This document shows positions 25,613-34,214 of a DNA stretch of 47,430 nt, in pieces (positions within the stretch are counted from its first letter, which is position 1; every line of letters begins with the position of its first letter). The notes beneath the pieces were generated by a model. The model was given only the letters and a program-made list of their open reading frames with translations, made no database searches and had not been told where the DNA came from. The position numbers were made by a program, and so were the translations under genes. The DNA comes from Rubrivivax sp. (lineage in GTDB: Bacteria; Pseudomonadota; Gammaproteobacteria; Burkholderiales; Burkholderiaceae_C): the NCBI GenBank assembly GCA_027490215.1, contig JAIXYO010000060.1, positions 1 to 47,430 on the forward strand. Direction: 5' to 3'.

Positions 25613-25861
25613 ATGAGGATGCTGTTGGGGTGTGTCTCCCTGCTGGTGGTCTTGGCCATCGTGGGCCTGCTCGCCAAGACGCAGCTGAAGCAGGTCAGTG
25701 GCAACGGCTCCGCAGCGGCGGTCTCGCTGTCTGCGGCATCGGCGGCAGGTGTCGATCCGGCGCTCGCCGCGACCCCCACGCGCGACCTCCCACGCCAGGT
25801 GCAGGACGATCTTGTACGTGCGATGCAGACAGCGCCCGCGCGAGGCGACGATTCCCGTTGA
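25613..25861 (+). CDS. Small single-pass membrane protein, unknown
   Basis: An 82-residue protein I do not recognise. It has one N-terminal hydrophobic helix (about 3-21, LLGCVSLLVVLAIVGLLA), followed by a short Ala- and Ser-rich linker and a polar C-terminus. LVVLAIVGLLAKTQLKQV looks like the small membrane proteins often found just upstream of tadA in Burkholderiales. The stop is 10 bases before tadA, so the genes are probably co-transcribed. It could be a signal-anchored protein. No function is given. Confidence 0.6.
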   Translation: MRMLLGCVSLLVVLAIVGLLAKTQLKQVSGNGSAAAVSLSAASAAGVDPALAATPTRDLPRQVQDDLVRAMQTAPARGDDSR

Positions 25862-25871
25862 GCGGCCACAC

Positions 25872-26459
25872 ATGACTTCACCGATCTCGCCGCAGGACGA
25901 AGCGGCGATGCGCATCGCGCTCGATCAGGCGCAAAACGCCTGGCTGGTTGGCGAAGTGCCGGTCGGCGCGGTGATCCTGCGCGCGGGTCAGGTGATCGCC
26001 ACCGGCTACAACCGCCCGATTACCGAGCATGATCCGACCGCGCACGCCGAGATCGTGGCGCTCCGTCATGCGGCCACGCTGCTGGGCAACTACCGACTTC
26101 CCGAATGCGAGCTGTATGTGACGCTTGAGCCGTGTGCGATGTGCGCGATGGCGCTGCTGCACGCGCGCTTCAAGCGGGTGGTGTTCGGTGCGCCCGATCC
26201 GAAGACCGGCGCCGCCGGCTCGGTCCTCGATCTGTTCGCTCAGCCTCAGCTGAACCACCACACGCAGATCCAGGGTGGCGTGATGGCGGATGCTTGCGGC
26301 GCGGTTCTGCGGGACTTCTTTGCCGAGCGGCGCGAGCAGTACCGACTGCGGCGCGCCGCCCCGGCGGCCGATGGTGAATTGAGCTTCTCCGATGCAGAAG
26401 AACCCGCCATCCCGGCCGGTGAAGTACTCGAACTGCCGCCCACACCCGACACCACCTGA
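25872..26459 (+). CDS. tadA: tRNA-adenosine deaminase
   Basis: A 195-residue cytidine-deaminase-fold enzyme that converts A34 to inosine in tRNA-Arg(ACG), an essential wobble change. The zinc and catalytic motif HAE is at 58-60 (DPTAHAEIVALR), and the second zinc motif PCAMC is at 87-91. GAPDPKTGAAGSVLDLF and NHHTQIQGGV are typical of TadA. ATG 25872 is chosen, because the longer upstream frame is a shadow of the small membrane protein gene. The C-terminus is extended by about 35 acidic and proline-rich residues compared with E. coli TadA (167). Confidence 0.95.
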   Translation: MTSPISPQDEAAMRIALDQAQNAWLVGEVPVGAVILRAGQVIATGYNRPITEHDPTAHAEIVALRHAATLLGNYRLPECELYVTLEPCAMCAMALLHARFKRVVFGAPDPKTGAAGSVLDLFAQPQLNHHTQIQGGVMADACGAVLRDFFAERREQYRLRRAAPAADGELSFSDAEEPAIPAGEVLELPPTPDTT

Positions 26460-26466
26460 TCCTTCC

Positions 26467-27459
26467 ATGACCTCCCTGATCCTCTACAGCCCGTCTGGCG
26501 TTGTCGCTGCAGCTCCTTTGCGCCGCGCCGCGCGGCGTCTCACGGCGCTGGGCTACCAGGTGGAGATCGACGCGTCGGCCCTGGCCAGGCACCAGCGTTT
26601 CGCTGGCGACGACGACACCCGGCTCGCCGCGCTGCACCGAGTCGCCGAGCGCGCGCCCGACATCGCCATGGCCACGCGCGGTGGCTACGGCCTGACCCGT
26701 CTGCTTGACCGCATCGACTGGTCGCTGATCCACCGCAGCATCGAATGCGGCACGCGCTGGGTGGGCCACAGCGACTTCACCGCATTCCAACTTGGCTTGC
26801 TCTCGCATCGAAAGGGTGCAGGCAAGGGCGCTGCCAGCTGCCAGGCCCACGGCCACGATAACCATCACGCCGATCCCGGCGAGCACCATGATCACCCCGC
26901 GCGCGGGGTGGTGGGCCTGACCTGGGCCGGGCCGATGGCCTGCGGTGACTTCGGCGGCGAGGCGGTCGACGACATCACCGAGCCCTGCTTCGTCGAAGCG
27001 ATGAGCGGTGTGCTGGAGGCTGTGGGCTTCCGCACTGAAGCTGGCTTTGACGGCCTGGCCGTGCGTGGCACCTTGTGGGGGGGCAACCTGTGCATGGTTG
27101 CCTCGCTGCTGGGTACCGCGCACTGGCCGAAGGCGGCGACGACGCGCGGTGGCATCCTGTTCCTGGAAGACGTCAACGAGCACCCGTACCGTGTTGAGCG
27201 CAGCCTGCTGCAACTGCACCAGGCGGGAGTCCTCGACGCCCAGAAAGCTGTTCTGCTCGGCGACTTCAGCGGTTACCGCCGTTCGCCGCTGGACCGCGGC
27301 TACCAGCTGAGAACCGCCATCGCACAGGTGCGCAGCCTGACCACGACGCCGATCCTGACCGGCCTGCCGTTCGGCCATGTGCCGACCAAGGTGACGATGC
27401 CGGTCGGCGCGAAGGTCCGGCTGCTGGTGCAAGGGCGCGACGTGCTGGTTGGCTGGTGA
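26467..27459 (+). CDS. ldcA: LD-carboxypeptidase (peptidase family S66)
   Basis: A 330-residue LdcA-type muramoyltetrapeptide carboxypeptidase of peptidoglycan recycling. It removes D-Ala from the tetrapeptide. Family motifs are ATRGGYGLTRLLD (69-81), the serine nucleophile in GHSDFTA (S102), the Glu in GILFLEDVNEHPYR and the His in LPFGHVPTK. A segment of about 37 residues (114-150) between helix LGLLSH and LTWAGPM is odd, with seven histidines in 16 residues (128-143). It looks inserted, since usual LdcA proteins have a short loop there. The stop overlaps the start of the next gene. Confidence 0.9.
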   Translation: MTSLILYSPSGVVAAAPLRRAARRLTALGYQVEIDASALARHQRFAGDDDTRLAALHRVAERAPDIAMATRGGYGLTRLLDRIDWSLIHRSIECGTRWVGHSDFTAFQLGLLSHRKGAGKGAASCQAHGHDNHHADPGEHHDHPARGVVGLTWAGPMACGDFGGEAVDDITEPCFVEAMSGVLEAVGFRTEAGFDGLAVRGTLWGGNLCMVASLLGTAHWPKAATTRGGILFLEDVNEHPYRVERSLLQLHQAGVLDAQKAVLLGDFSGYRRSPLDRGYQLRTAIAQVRSLTTTPILTGLPFGHVPTKVTMPVGAKVRLLVQGRDVLVGW

Positions 27460-29666
27460 TGCGCGCGCTGGTCGGCGCAGGGCTGATCGCGCTGGCGAGC
27501 CTCTTCGCGGGCTGCAACAACAACCCGTTGCCCGATGGCGCAGCTGCCACCAACACGATCTACACCGCCGTCTCCGGTAGCTCGCCGCGCCACCTCGACC
27601 CGACGGCTTCGTACTGGAGCAACGAGACGCCGTACACCTACCAGATCTACGAGCCGCCCTACGGCTACCACTACCTGAAGCGGCCGTTTGTTCTGGTGGG
27701 CAAGGCGGCGGTCGACGTGGTGCAGCCCCGGTACCTCGACAAGAACGGCCAGCCACTGCCAGCCGATGCGCCAGCCGCTGCGATTGCCGAAAGCGTCTAC
27801 GACGTGCACATCAAGCCCGGCATCCGGTACCAGCCGCACCCGGCTTTCGCGATCGATGCTCGAGGGCATTACCGGTATCACGCGCTCAAGCCAGGCGAAC
27901 TCGGCGACCGCCGCTCGCCCTGGCAGTTCGAGCACCAGGGCACGCGTGAACTGGTGGCCGAGGACTACGTCTATGCGCTCAAGCGCCAGGCGACGACGCG
28001 CATCACGACCCCGATCTACGGCATCTTCTCCGAGCACGTGCTCGGCCTGAAAGAGTACGGTGCACTGATCAAGGACGAGGACGCGAAGCTGCGCGCAGGC
28101 CTCGATCCAGCCGCGCTCGACAAGCCGTTTCTCGACTTCCGCCAATGGCCGCTGATCGGTGCGACCGCACCCGAGAAACACCTGCTGCGCATCCGCATCA
28201 AGGGCAAGTACCCGCAGTGGAGCTACTGGATGTCGTTGACCTTCATGGCACCGGTGCCATGGGAGGCCGATGCTTTCTACGCCCAGCCGGGCATGGCGGC
28301 CAACGGCTTGTCGCTCGACACCTGGCCTGTGGGCACCGGACCGTACATGATGGTCGAGTCGGTGCAGGACACGCGGCACGTGATGAAGCGCAACCCGAAC
28401 TACCGCGGTGAGCCCTATCCCTGCGAAGGCGTGGAGGCCGACAAGACCAACGGCATGCTGGCCGACTGCGGCAAGCCCACGCCCTTCGTCGACACCATCG
28501 TCGCGGTGATCGAGAAAGAGGGCGTGCCGCTGCGCGCCAAGTTCCGACAGGGCTACTACGACGTGCCGCGCATCGAGCGCACCGACGACGGGTTGGAATT
28601 CCTGGTCGAGATGGACGATTCGGAAGACGTGCGGCGCGACTACACCGCGCGCGGTTTTCAGTTGCCGAAGTTTGCCGACGTGACCTCGTGGTACCTCGGT
28701 TTCAACATGCTCGACCCGGTGATCGGCCAAGGTGACACGCCCGAGCGGCAGGCGAATAACCGCAAGCTGCGCCAGGCGATCTCGATCGCGATCGACTGGG
28801 AAGAGTACAGCCGCATCTTCCCGAAGAGCGCGGGCGAAACCGCGATGGGCCCGCTGCCAGACGGCATCTTCGGCTCTCGCCACGGTCAGGCGCAAGGCAT
28901 CAATGTGGTGACGCACCACCTCGACGATGGCAAGGTGGTGCGCCGCCCGATCGCCGATGCCCGGAAACTGCTGGCCGAGGCCGGCTATCCCGGTGGGCGT
29001 GACGCGGTGACCGGCCGCCCACTGGTCTTGAACTACGACTTCTACAACCAGCCCACGCCCGAGGTGAAGTCGCAACTGGACTGGATGGTCAAGCAGTTCG
29101 CGAAGATCGATGTGCAGCTTGAAATCCGCGCCACCGACAACAACCAGTTCCAGGACAAGGTGCGCAAGGGCAAGCACCAGATCTTCTGGTCGGGCTGGCT
29201 GGCCGACTACCCCGACGCCGAGAACTTCCTGTTCCTGCTCTACGGACCGAACGCGAAGTCCACCTCCGACGGCGAGAACACCGCGAACTACGCCAACCCC
29301 GAGTACGACGCGCTGTTCGCGCAGCTCAAGGGTGTCGACGATGGCCCCGAGAAGCAGGCGCTGATCGACCGGATGACGGCCATCGTGCAGCAGGATGCGC
29401 CGTGGTCCTTCGGCTACTTCCCGTATTCGTCGGGCGCATTCCAGGCCTGGGTGCACAACGCCAAGCCAGCGGTGCTGGTGCGCGACATGGCGCGCTACAT
29501 CCGCATCGACGCGGCCGAGCGGGTGCGGCGGCAGGCCGAGTGGAACCGTCCGGTGTGGTGGCCGATGGGGCTGGGCGCCGCCGGGCTGATCGCCATCGTC
29601 TGGCTGGCGCTGCGCAGCTTCCGACGGCGCGAGCAGCTCGACGCGCGGGGCGTGGTGCTGTCGTGA
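27459..29666 (+). CDS. Peptide-type ABC substrate-binding lipoprotein with C-terminal anchor
   Basis: A 735-residue binding protein of SBP family 5 (OppA/YejA-like), for oligopeptides or similar ligands. The signal is of lipoprotein type, ending LASLFAG|C with C19. Family segments include the YWSNETPYTYQIYEPP region and LPDGIFGSRHGQAQ, and the long length fits the YejA branch. A hydrophobic helix (about 700-718, WWPMGLGAAGLIAIVWLAL) followed by RSFRRREQ ends the protein, so it would be held in the inner membrane at both ends. ATG 27459 overlaps the ldcA stop. It is the first gene of the importer operon. Confidence 0.9.
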   Translation: MRALVGAGLIALASLFAGCNNNPLPDGAAATNTIYTAVSGSSPRHLDPTASYWSNETPYTYQIYEPPYGYHYLKRPFVLVGKAAVDVVQPRYLDKNGQPLPADAPAAAIAESVYDVHIKPGIRYQPHPAFAIDARGHYRYHALKPGELGDRRSPWQFEHQGTRELVAEDYVYALKRQATTRITTPIYGIFSEHVLGLKEYGALIKDEDAKLRAGLDPAALDKPFLDFRQWPLIGATAPEKHLLRIRIKGKYPQWSYWMSLTFMAPVPWEADAFYAQPGMAANGLSLDTWPVGTGPYMMVESVQDTRHVMKRNPNYRGEPYPCEGVEADKTNGMLADCGKPTPFVDTIVAVIEKEGVPLRAKFRQGYYDVPRIERTDDGLEFLVEMDDSEDVRRDYTARGFQLPKFADVTSWYLGFNMLDPVIGQGDTPERQANNRKLRQAISIAIDWEEYSRIFPKSAGETAMGPLPDGIFGSRHGQAQGINVVTHHLDDGKVVRRPIADARKLLAEAGYPGGRDAVTGRPLVLNYDFYNQPTPEVKSQLDWMVKQFAKIDVQLEIRATDNNQFQDKVRKGKHQIFWSGWLADYPDAENFLFLLYGPNAKSTSDGENTANYANPEYDALFAQLKGVDDGPEKQALIDRMTAIVQQDAPWSFGYFPYSSGAFQAWVHNAKPAVLVRDMARYIRIDAAERVRRQAEWNRPVWWPMGLGAAGLIAIVWLALRSFRRREQLDARGVVLS

Positions 29667-29697
29667 GCTCGAGCATGACGCCGCACCGGAGCCCACG

Positions 29698-30681
29698 ATG
29701 CTGAGCGCCATCGTCCGCCGCATCGGCTACGGCTTGCTGATCCTGATCGGGGTGAACCTGGCGACCTTCTTCCTGTTCTTCACCGTCAACACGCCGGACG
29801 ACATGGCGCGTCTGAACATCGGTGGCAAGCGTGTGACGCAGGAGCAGATCGACAAGTGGAAAGTCGAGCGCGGCTACGACAAGCCGCTGTATGTGAATGC
29901 GGCGCGCCAAGGCAGCGAGCGCTACACCGAGACGATCTTCTGGGAGCGATCGGTGTCGCTGTTCACCCTGAATTTCGGTCGTGCCGATGCCGAGAGTGCG
30001 GGCGATATCGGCCACCAGGTGAGTTCGCGGATGGCAGTCAGCCTGCAGCTGGCGCTGCCCTTGTTCATCCTGCAAGTGATCGCGAGTACCGCGTTCGCGC
30101 TGCTGCTGGTGATGTTCCGGCAGACGCGCTTCGATGCCTGGGGCGTCGTGCTGTGCGTGGTGCTGCTGTCGATCTCCAGCCTGTTCTACATCATCGTCGG
30201 GCAGTTCTTCTTCTCGCGCGTGCTGCGGCTGGCGCCGATCTCGGGTTATGCGCCTGGCCTCGATGCCATCAAGTTTCTCCTGCTGCCGATTGCCCTCTCG
30301 CTGTTCGCCCGGCTGGGTGGCGAGGCACGCCTGTACCGCGCCATGTTCCTGGAGGAAACCGGCAAGGACTACGTGCGCACCGCGCGCGCCAAGGGCCTGA
30401 GTGAGCCTCGCGTGCTGACGGCCCATGTGCTGCGCAATGCGCTGATCCCGATCGTCACCAGCGCCGGCGGCTACCTGCCGTATGTGTTCCTCGGCAGCCT
30501 GGTGTTCGAGAGCTTCTTCGGCCTGCCAGGCCTGGGTGCCTATGTGATCGACGCGATCAGCAACCAGGACTTCGCGGTCGTGCGCACGATGGTGTTCCTC
30601 GGTTCGCTGCTCTATGTGCTGAGCTACATCGTGATCGACATCGCCTACACCTGGATCGACCCTCGGGTCAGACTGACATGA
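29698..30681 (+). CDS. Peptide ABC transporter permease (OppB/YejB-like)
   Basis: A 327-residue inner-membrane permease with six predicted helices and the coupling EAA loop near 222-245 (DYVRTARAKGLSEPRVLTAH). The N-terminal MLSAIVRRIGYGLLILIGV helix is family-typical, and FESFFGLPGLGAYVIDAI near the C-terminus is conserved in the OppB/DppB/YejB group. The distance to the binding-protein gene is 31 bases. The stop overlaps the next start (ATGA). Confidence 0.93.
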   Translation: MLSAIVRRIGYGLLILIGVNLATFFLFFTVNTPDDMARLNIGGKRVTQEQIDKWKVERGYDKPLYVNAARQGSERYTETIFWERSVSLFTLNFGRADAESAGDIGHQVSSRMAVSLQLALPLFILQVIASTAFALLLVMFRQTRFDAWGVVLCVVLLSISSLFYIIVGQFFFSRVLRLAPISGYAPGLDAIKFLLLPIALSLFARLGGEARLYRAMFLEETGKDYVRTARAKGLSEPRVLTAHVLRNALIPIVTSAGGYLPYVFLGSLVFESFFGLPGLGAYVIDAISNQDFAVVRTMVFLGSLLYVLSYIVIDIAYTWIDPRVRLT

Positions 30682-32141
30682 CGACGATGCTGCCGAAGTT
30701 CGTTCTGCTGTGGACCGACGCGGTGATGTGGGCGCTGATGGTGGCGCTGCTGGTCTACGCCCGCATGGTCTGGCGCAGCCCGAACCTGCGCGCCAGCTGG
30801 ACGCTGGTTTTCCGCGACGCGGCCGCCTTCGCGTCGGCGATCGTGCTTGGGCTGTGTCTGTTGCTGACGCTGCTCGACAGCGTGCATTTCCGTCGCGCGT
30901 TGCCGACCGCCAGCACCGAAGCCACCGCGCCGTCGGTGGCCTACGACACACGCACGCAGTCGCTGCTCGATGTGCTGCTGGCAGACCTGATCGATTCGCG
31001 CGAGGCGACCTACTCGCGGCCTTTGGCCTACCAGAGCTTCACGCTCGAATCGCTGACGGTGGAGGGCGAGGTGCGCCGGCTGCCGCCGCGCCTGCTGCAC
31101 GGTGGTGCGCACCTCAGTGACCCAGCGAATCAATGGTCGGGCGACATCGCGCGGAGCGTGGCGGGTGGTCTGGCGATCGGCGCGATCGTCGCATTGCTGC
31201 TGAGCGCCTGGACGGTGCGCGGCGTCGCCCGCCGTCAGGGCTGGGCGTGGCGCGAGGCCCTTGCGCGGGTGTGGAGAGACGATTGCGACATTCGCTGGCG
31301 CGCCGCTCTGATGACGCTCACGGGCCTGTGCCTGCTGGCCGGTCCGGCCCTGCTGCTGATGAACGACTACCACCTGCTCGGCACCGACCGCACCGGCAAC
31401 GATGTGTTCTACCAGGCGCTGAAAAGCATTCGCACCGCCTTCGTCATCGGCACGCTGGCAACGATTGCGACGCTGCCGCTGGCGGTGGGCCTGGGGTTGA
31501 TGGCGGGCTACTTCAAGGGCTGGATCGACGAAGCCATCCAGTACCTCTATACCGTGCTGTCGTCGGTGCCGAATGTGCTGCTGATCGCGGCCTGCGTGCT
31601 GATGGTGCAGGTCTATCTGGATCAGCACCCGGAGTTGTTCGAGACCGGTGCCGAGCGCGCCGACCTGAAGCTGTTCCTGCTGTGCGCCATCCTCGGCCTC
31701 ACGGGGTGGGCCGGGCTCTGCCGCCTGCTGCGTGCCGAAGCGCTGAAGCTGCGAGAGCTCGAATACGTGCAGGCCGCGACGGCTTTTGGCGTCGGTCCGT
31801 GGCGCATCATCGTTCGCCACCTGATGCCCAATGTGATGCACCTGGTGCTGATCACCACCGTGCTCGATTTTTCCGGACTGATCCTGTACGAAGCGGTGCT
31901 GTCCTATGTGGGCGTTGGCGTCGACCCGTCGATGAACAGCTTTGGCGGAATGATCAACCTGGCACGCAGCGAGATGAGCCGCGACCCGGTGGTGTGGTGG
32001 TCGTTCGCAGCGGCCTTTGGCTTCATGGTCACATTGGTGCTGGCGGCGAACTTCTTTGCCGATGGCGTGCGCGACGCGTTCGATCCGCGGGCAAGGGTTT
32101 TTCGTGCCAGGCGCATGCCTGCGCCGGTCAAGGCAGGCTGA
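30678..32141 (+). CDS. Peptide ABC transporter permease (OppC/YejE-like) with N-terminal extension
   Basis: A 487-residue permease. The C-terminal 270 residues are the usual OppC part: LGTDRTGNDVFYQALKSIRT, LAVGLGLMAGYFKGWIDE, then the EAA loop ELEYVQAATAFGVGPWRIIVRH and LSYVGVGVDPSMNSFG. The first about 200 residues are longer than in E. coli OppC (302). They hold helices near 10-28, 50-68 and 160-182, with a polar segment of about 90 residues between the second and third that is probably periplasmic. The extension may contact the anchored binding protein. ATG overlaps the stop of the first permease gene. Confidence 0.92.
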   Translation: MTTMLPKFVLLWTDAVMWALMVALLVYARMVWRSPNLRASWTLVFRDAAAFASAIVLGLCLLLTLLDSVHFRRALPTASTEATAPSVAYDTRTQSLLDVLLADLIDSREATYSRPLAYQSFTLESLTVEGEVRRLPPRLLHGGAHLSDPANQWSGDIARSVAGGLAIGAIVALLLSAWTVRGVARRQGWAWREALARVWRDDCDIRWRAALMTLTGLCLLAGPALLLMNDYHLLGTDRTGNDVFYQALKSIRTAFVIGTLATIATLPLAVGLGLMAGYFKGWIDEAIQYLYTVLSSVPNVLLIAACVLMVQVYLDQHPELFETGAERADLKLFLLCAILGLTGWAGLCRLLRAEALKLRELEYVQAATAFGVGPWRIIVRHLMPNVMHLVLITTVLDFSGLILYEAVLSYVGVGVDPSMNSFGGMINLARSEMSRDPVVWWSFAAAFGFMVTLVLAANFFADGVRDAFDPRARVFRARRMPAPVKAG

Positions 32142-32147
32142 TCCACG

Positions 32148-34028
32148 ATGCTGACTGTCACCGACCTGAAAGTGGCCATTGATGCCGACGCCGGCCTGGT
32201 GCGCGCGATCGATGGGCTGTCGCTGTGCATCGAGCGTGGCGAGACCTTCGCGCTGGTCGGCGAGTCGGGTTGTGGCAAGAGCATGACGGCGCTGGCACTG
32301 ATGCGGCTGCTGCCCGACAACGGCCGCGTCACCGACGGGCGCGTCGAGATCGAGGGGCAGGAGACGCTGTCTCTGCCCGAGTCGGCGATGCGCCGCCTGC
32401 GCGGTGGCCGCATCGGCATGATCTTCCAGGAGCCGGCCACCAGCCTGAACCCGGTCATGCGGGTGGGTGATCAGATCGTCGAGGCGATCGAAACGCATAC
32501 CGCGCTGCGCGGTGCATCAGCCCGCGCGAAGGCGGTCGAATGGCTGGGCCGAGTCGGCATCCCCGAGCCTGAGCGGCGTGTTGACGACTACCCGTTCCGC
32601 ATGAGCGGCGGGCAGAAGCAGCGGGTGATGATCGCGATCGCGCTGGCCGCCGAGCCGGCTTTCCTGGTGGCCGACGAGCCCACCACCGCGCTCGATGTCG
32701 CGATCCAGGCGCAGATCCTGGAGTTGCTGAAACAGTTGCAGCGCGAGCAAGGCATGGGCCTGCTGCTGATCACGCACGACCTGGCGGTGGTGTCCGGCAT
32801 GGCTCAGCGGGTGGCGCTGATGTACGCCGGCCAGATCGTCGAGGTGGCCAGCGCGGCCGAGTTCTTCAGCGAGCCGAAGCATCCGTATGCCCGGCTGTTG
32901 CTGCAGTCGCTGCCACAGGCGCACCAGCGTGGCGCGGTGCTTGCAGCGATCGCGGGCACGGTGCCGCCGCTGTCGCAGGAATTTGTCGGTTGTCGCTTCG
33001 CGCCGCGTTGTGACCGGGCCTTTGATCGCTGTCACAGCGAAGCGCCAGCGCTGTTGCCCCCGTTCACGCCAGAGATGGCTGGCGTGATCTCTTCGCGCGA
33101 AGTGCGTTGCTGGCTGCATGCCTCGCCCGCCGACGTCTCGGCGGCGGAGCCGCTCAAAGGGCCTGCCGAACCACTCGGCGCCGTCGCGGCGCTGCAGCCA
33201 GTGCGTGTCGTGCCCCAAGGGGTGGAACTGCTCCTTGACGTGCAGCACCTGTCGGTGCGATTCCCGATCCGCAGCGGCGTATTCCAGCGCATCGCCTCTC
33301 ACTCGGTGGCCGTGGACGATGTGTCGTTGCAGATCCGCCGAGGCGAGACCTTCGCGCTGGTCGGCGAGTCGGGCTGCGGCAAGACCACGCTGGGCAAGGC
33401 CATCGTGCAGTTGCTGCGCGGCCAGGCCGACATCGAAGGTCGCGCGGTGATCGATGGGCAGGATCTGTTCGGTCTGCGCGGCGAAGCGCTGCGGCTGGCA
33501 AGGCGTTCGGTGCAGATGATCTTCCAGGACCCGTATGCGTCACTGAATCCACGGATGCGGGTGTTCGAGGTGTTGGAAGAGGGCGTACTGACACTCCGCC
33601 CGGAACTCGATGGCGGGGCGCGACGCGCACTGCTGGAGTCGCTGGTCGATCGCGTCGGCCTGCGCCGTGAGGTGCTGCAGCGCTATCCGCATGAGTTTTC
33701 CGGAGGACAGCGGCAGCGCATTGCGATCGCGCGCGCGCTGGCGGTCGAACCTCGACTGATCGTCTGCGACGAGCCCACCTCGGCGCTGGACGTCTCGGTG
33801 CAAGCGCAGATCCTGAACCTGCTCAAGCAGTTGCAACGTGATCTGGGGCTGGCCTACCTGTTCATCACCCACCACCTTGGCGTTGTCGAATACATTGCCG
33901 ACCACTTGGCAGTGATGCACCGCGGGCGCATCGCGGAAGCGGGCCCGGCCGTGGAGCTGCTTGCCCATCCGCGGGAAGACTACACCCGCAGGCTTCTGGC
34001 CGCGGTTCCGCGTCTGGTCAGGTCCTGA
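32148..34028 (+). CDS. Fused peptide ABC transporter ATPase (OppD-OppF)
   Basis: A 626-residue protein with two complete ATPase domains in one chain, as in YejF. The first has Walker A GESGCGKS (38-45), signature MSGGQKQR (152-159) and Walker B LVADEPT. The second has Walker A GESGCGKTT (406-414), FSGGQRQR and VCDEPT. The piece between them carries the OppD-type C-terminal cysteine motif (VGCRFAPRCDRAFDRC), which often binds an iron-sulfur cluster. It is 6 bases after the permease gene and ends the importer operon. Both domains appear intact, so both ATP sites should work. Confidence 0.94.
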   Translation: MLTVTDLKVAIDADAGLVRAIDGLSLCIERGETFALVGESGCGKSMTALALMRLLPDNGRVTDGRVEIEGQETLSLPESAMRRLRGGRIGMIFQEPATSLNPVMRVGDQIVEAIETHTALRGASARAKAVEWLGRVGIPEPERRVDDYPFRMSGGQKQRVMIAIALAAEPAFLVADEPTTALDVAIQAQILELLKQLQREQGMGLLLITHDLAVVSGMAQRVALMYAGQIVEVASAAEFFSEPKHPYARLLLQSLPQAHQRGAVLAAIAGTVPPLSQEFVGCRFAPRCDRAFDRCHSEAPALLPPFTPEMAGVISSREVRCWLHASPADVSAAEPLKGPAEPLGAVAALQPVRVVPQGVELLLDVQHLSVRFPIRSGVFQRIASHSVAVDDVSLQIRRGETFALVGESGCGKTTLGKAIVQLLRGQADIEGRAVIDGQDLFGLRGEALRLARRSVQMIFQDPYASLNPRMRVFEVLEEGVLTLRPELDGGARRALLESLVDRVGLRREVLQRYPHEFSGGQRQRIAIARALAVEPRLIVCDEPTSALDVSVQAQILNLLKQLQRDLGLAYLFITHHLGVVEYIADHLAVMHRGRIAEAGPAVELLAHPREDYTRRLLAAVPRLVRS

Positions 34029-34050
34029 TCGCTGGCAGTCCCGCTGAGTC

Positions 34051-34199
34051 AACACCTTCGAGCTCGGCAACACCACCCACACGCTGACGATGAACCACAA
34101 GTCAGTGGGCTGAAGCAGGGCTTTCAGGTGGGCTGTGACGATCGCCACTACGATCCACGCGGCTGCACCGTGAATGCCAACCTGAGTTACCGTTTCTGA
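34051..34199 (+). pseudogene. TonB-dependent receptor remnant (C-terminal barrel end)
   Basis: The frame just before tonB reads GLKQGFQVGCDDRHYDPRGC followed by TVNANLSYRF and a stop (TGA 34197-34199). Ending in aromatic-R-F after alternating strands is characteristic of the last strand of TonB-dependent receptors. Upstream, another frame gives NTFELGNTTHTLTMNHKSVG and then stops at 34111. The two can be joined only with a frameshift near 34100-34110. Everything before 34051 is the ABC ATPase gene, so about 50 codons remain of a gene of roughly 700. Confidence 0.5.
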
Positions 34200-34214
34200 G
34201 ACTGAAATTCGCTG

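Noticed and set aside
27300-29723. Long minus-strand open frame of 807 codons
   Set aside because: Antisense to the binding-protein gene, with shadow-like composition. The plus-strand gene has clear family motifs.
30645-32498. Minus-strand open frame of 617 codons
   Set aside because: Shadow of the OppC-like and ATPase genes, rich in His and Gln.
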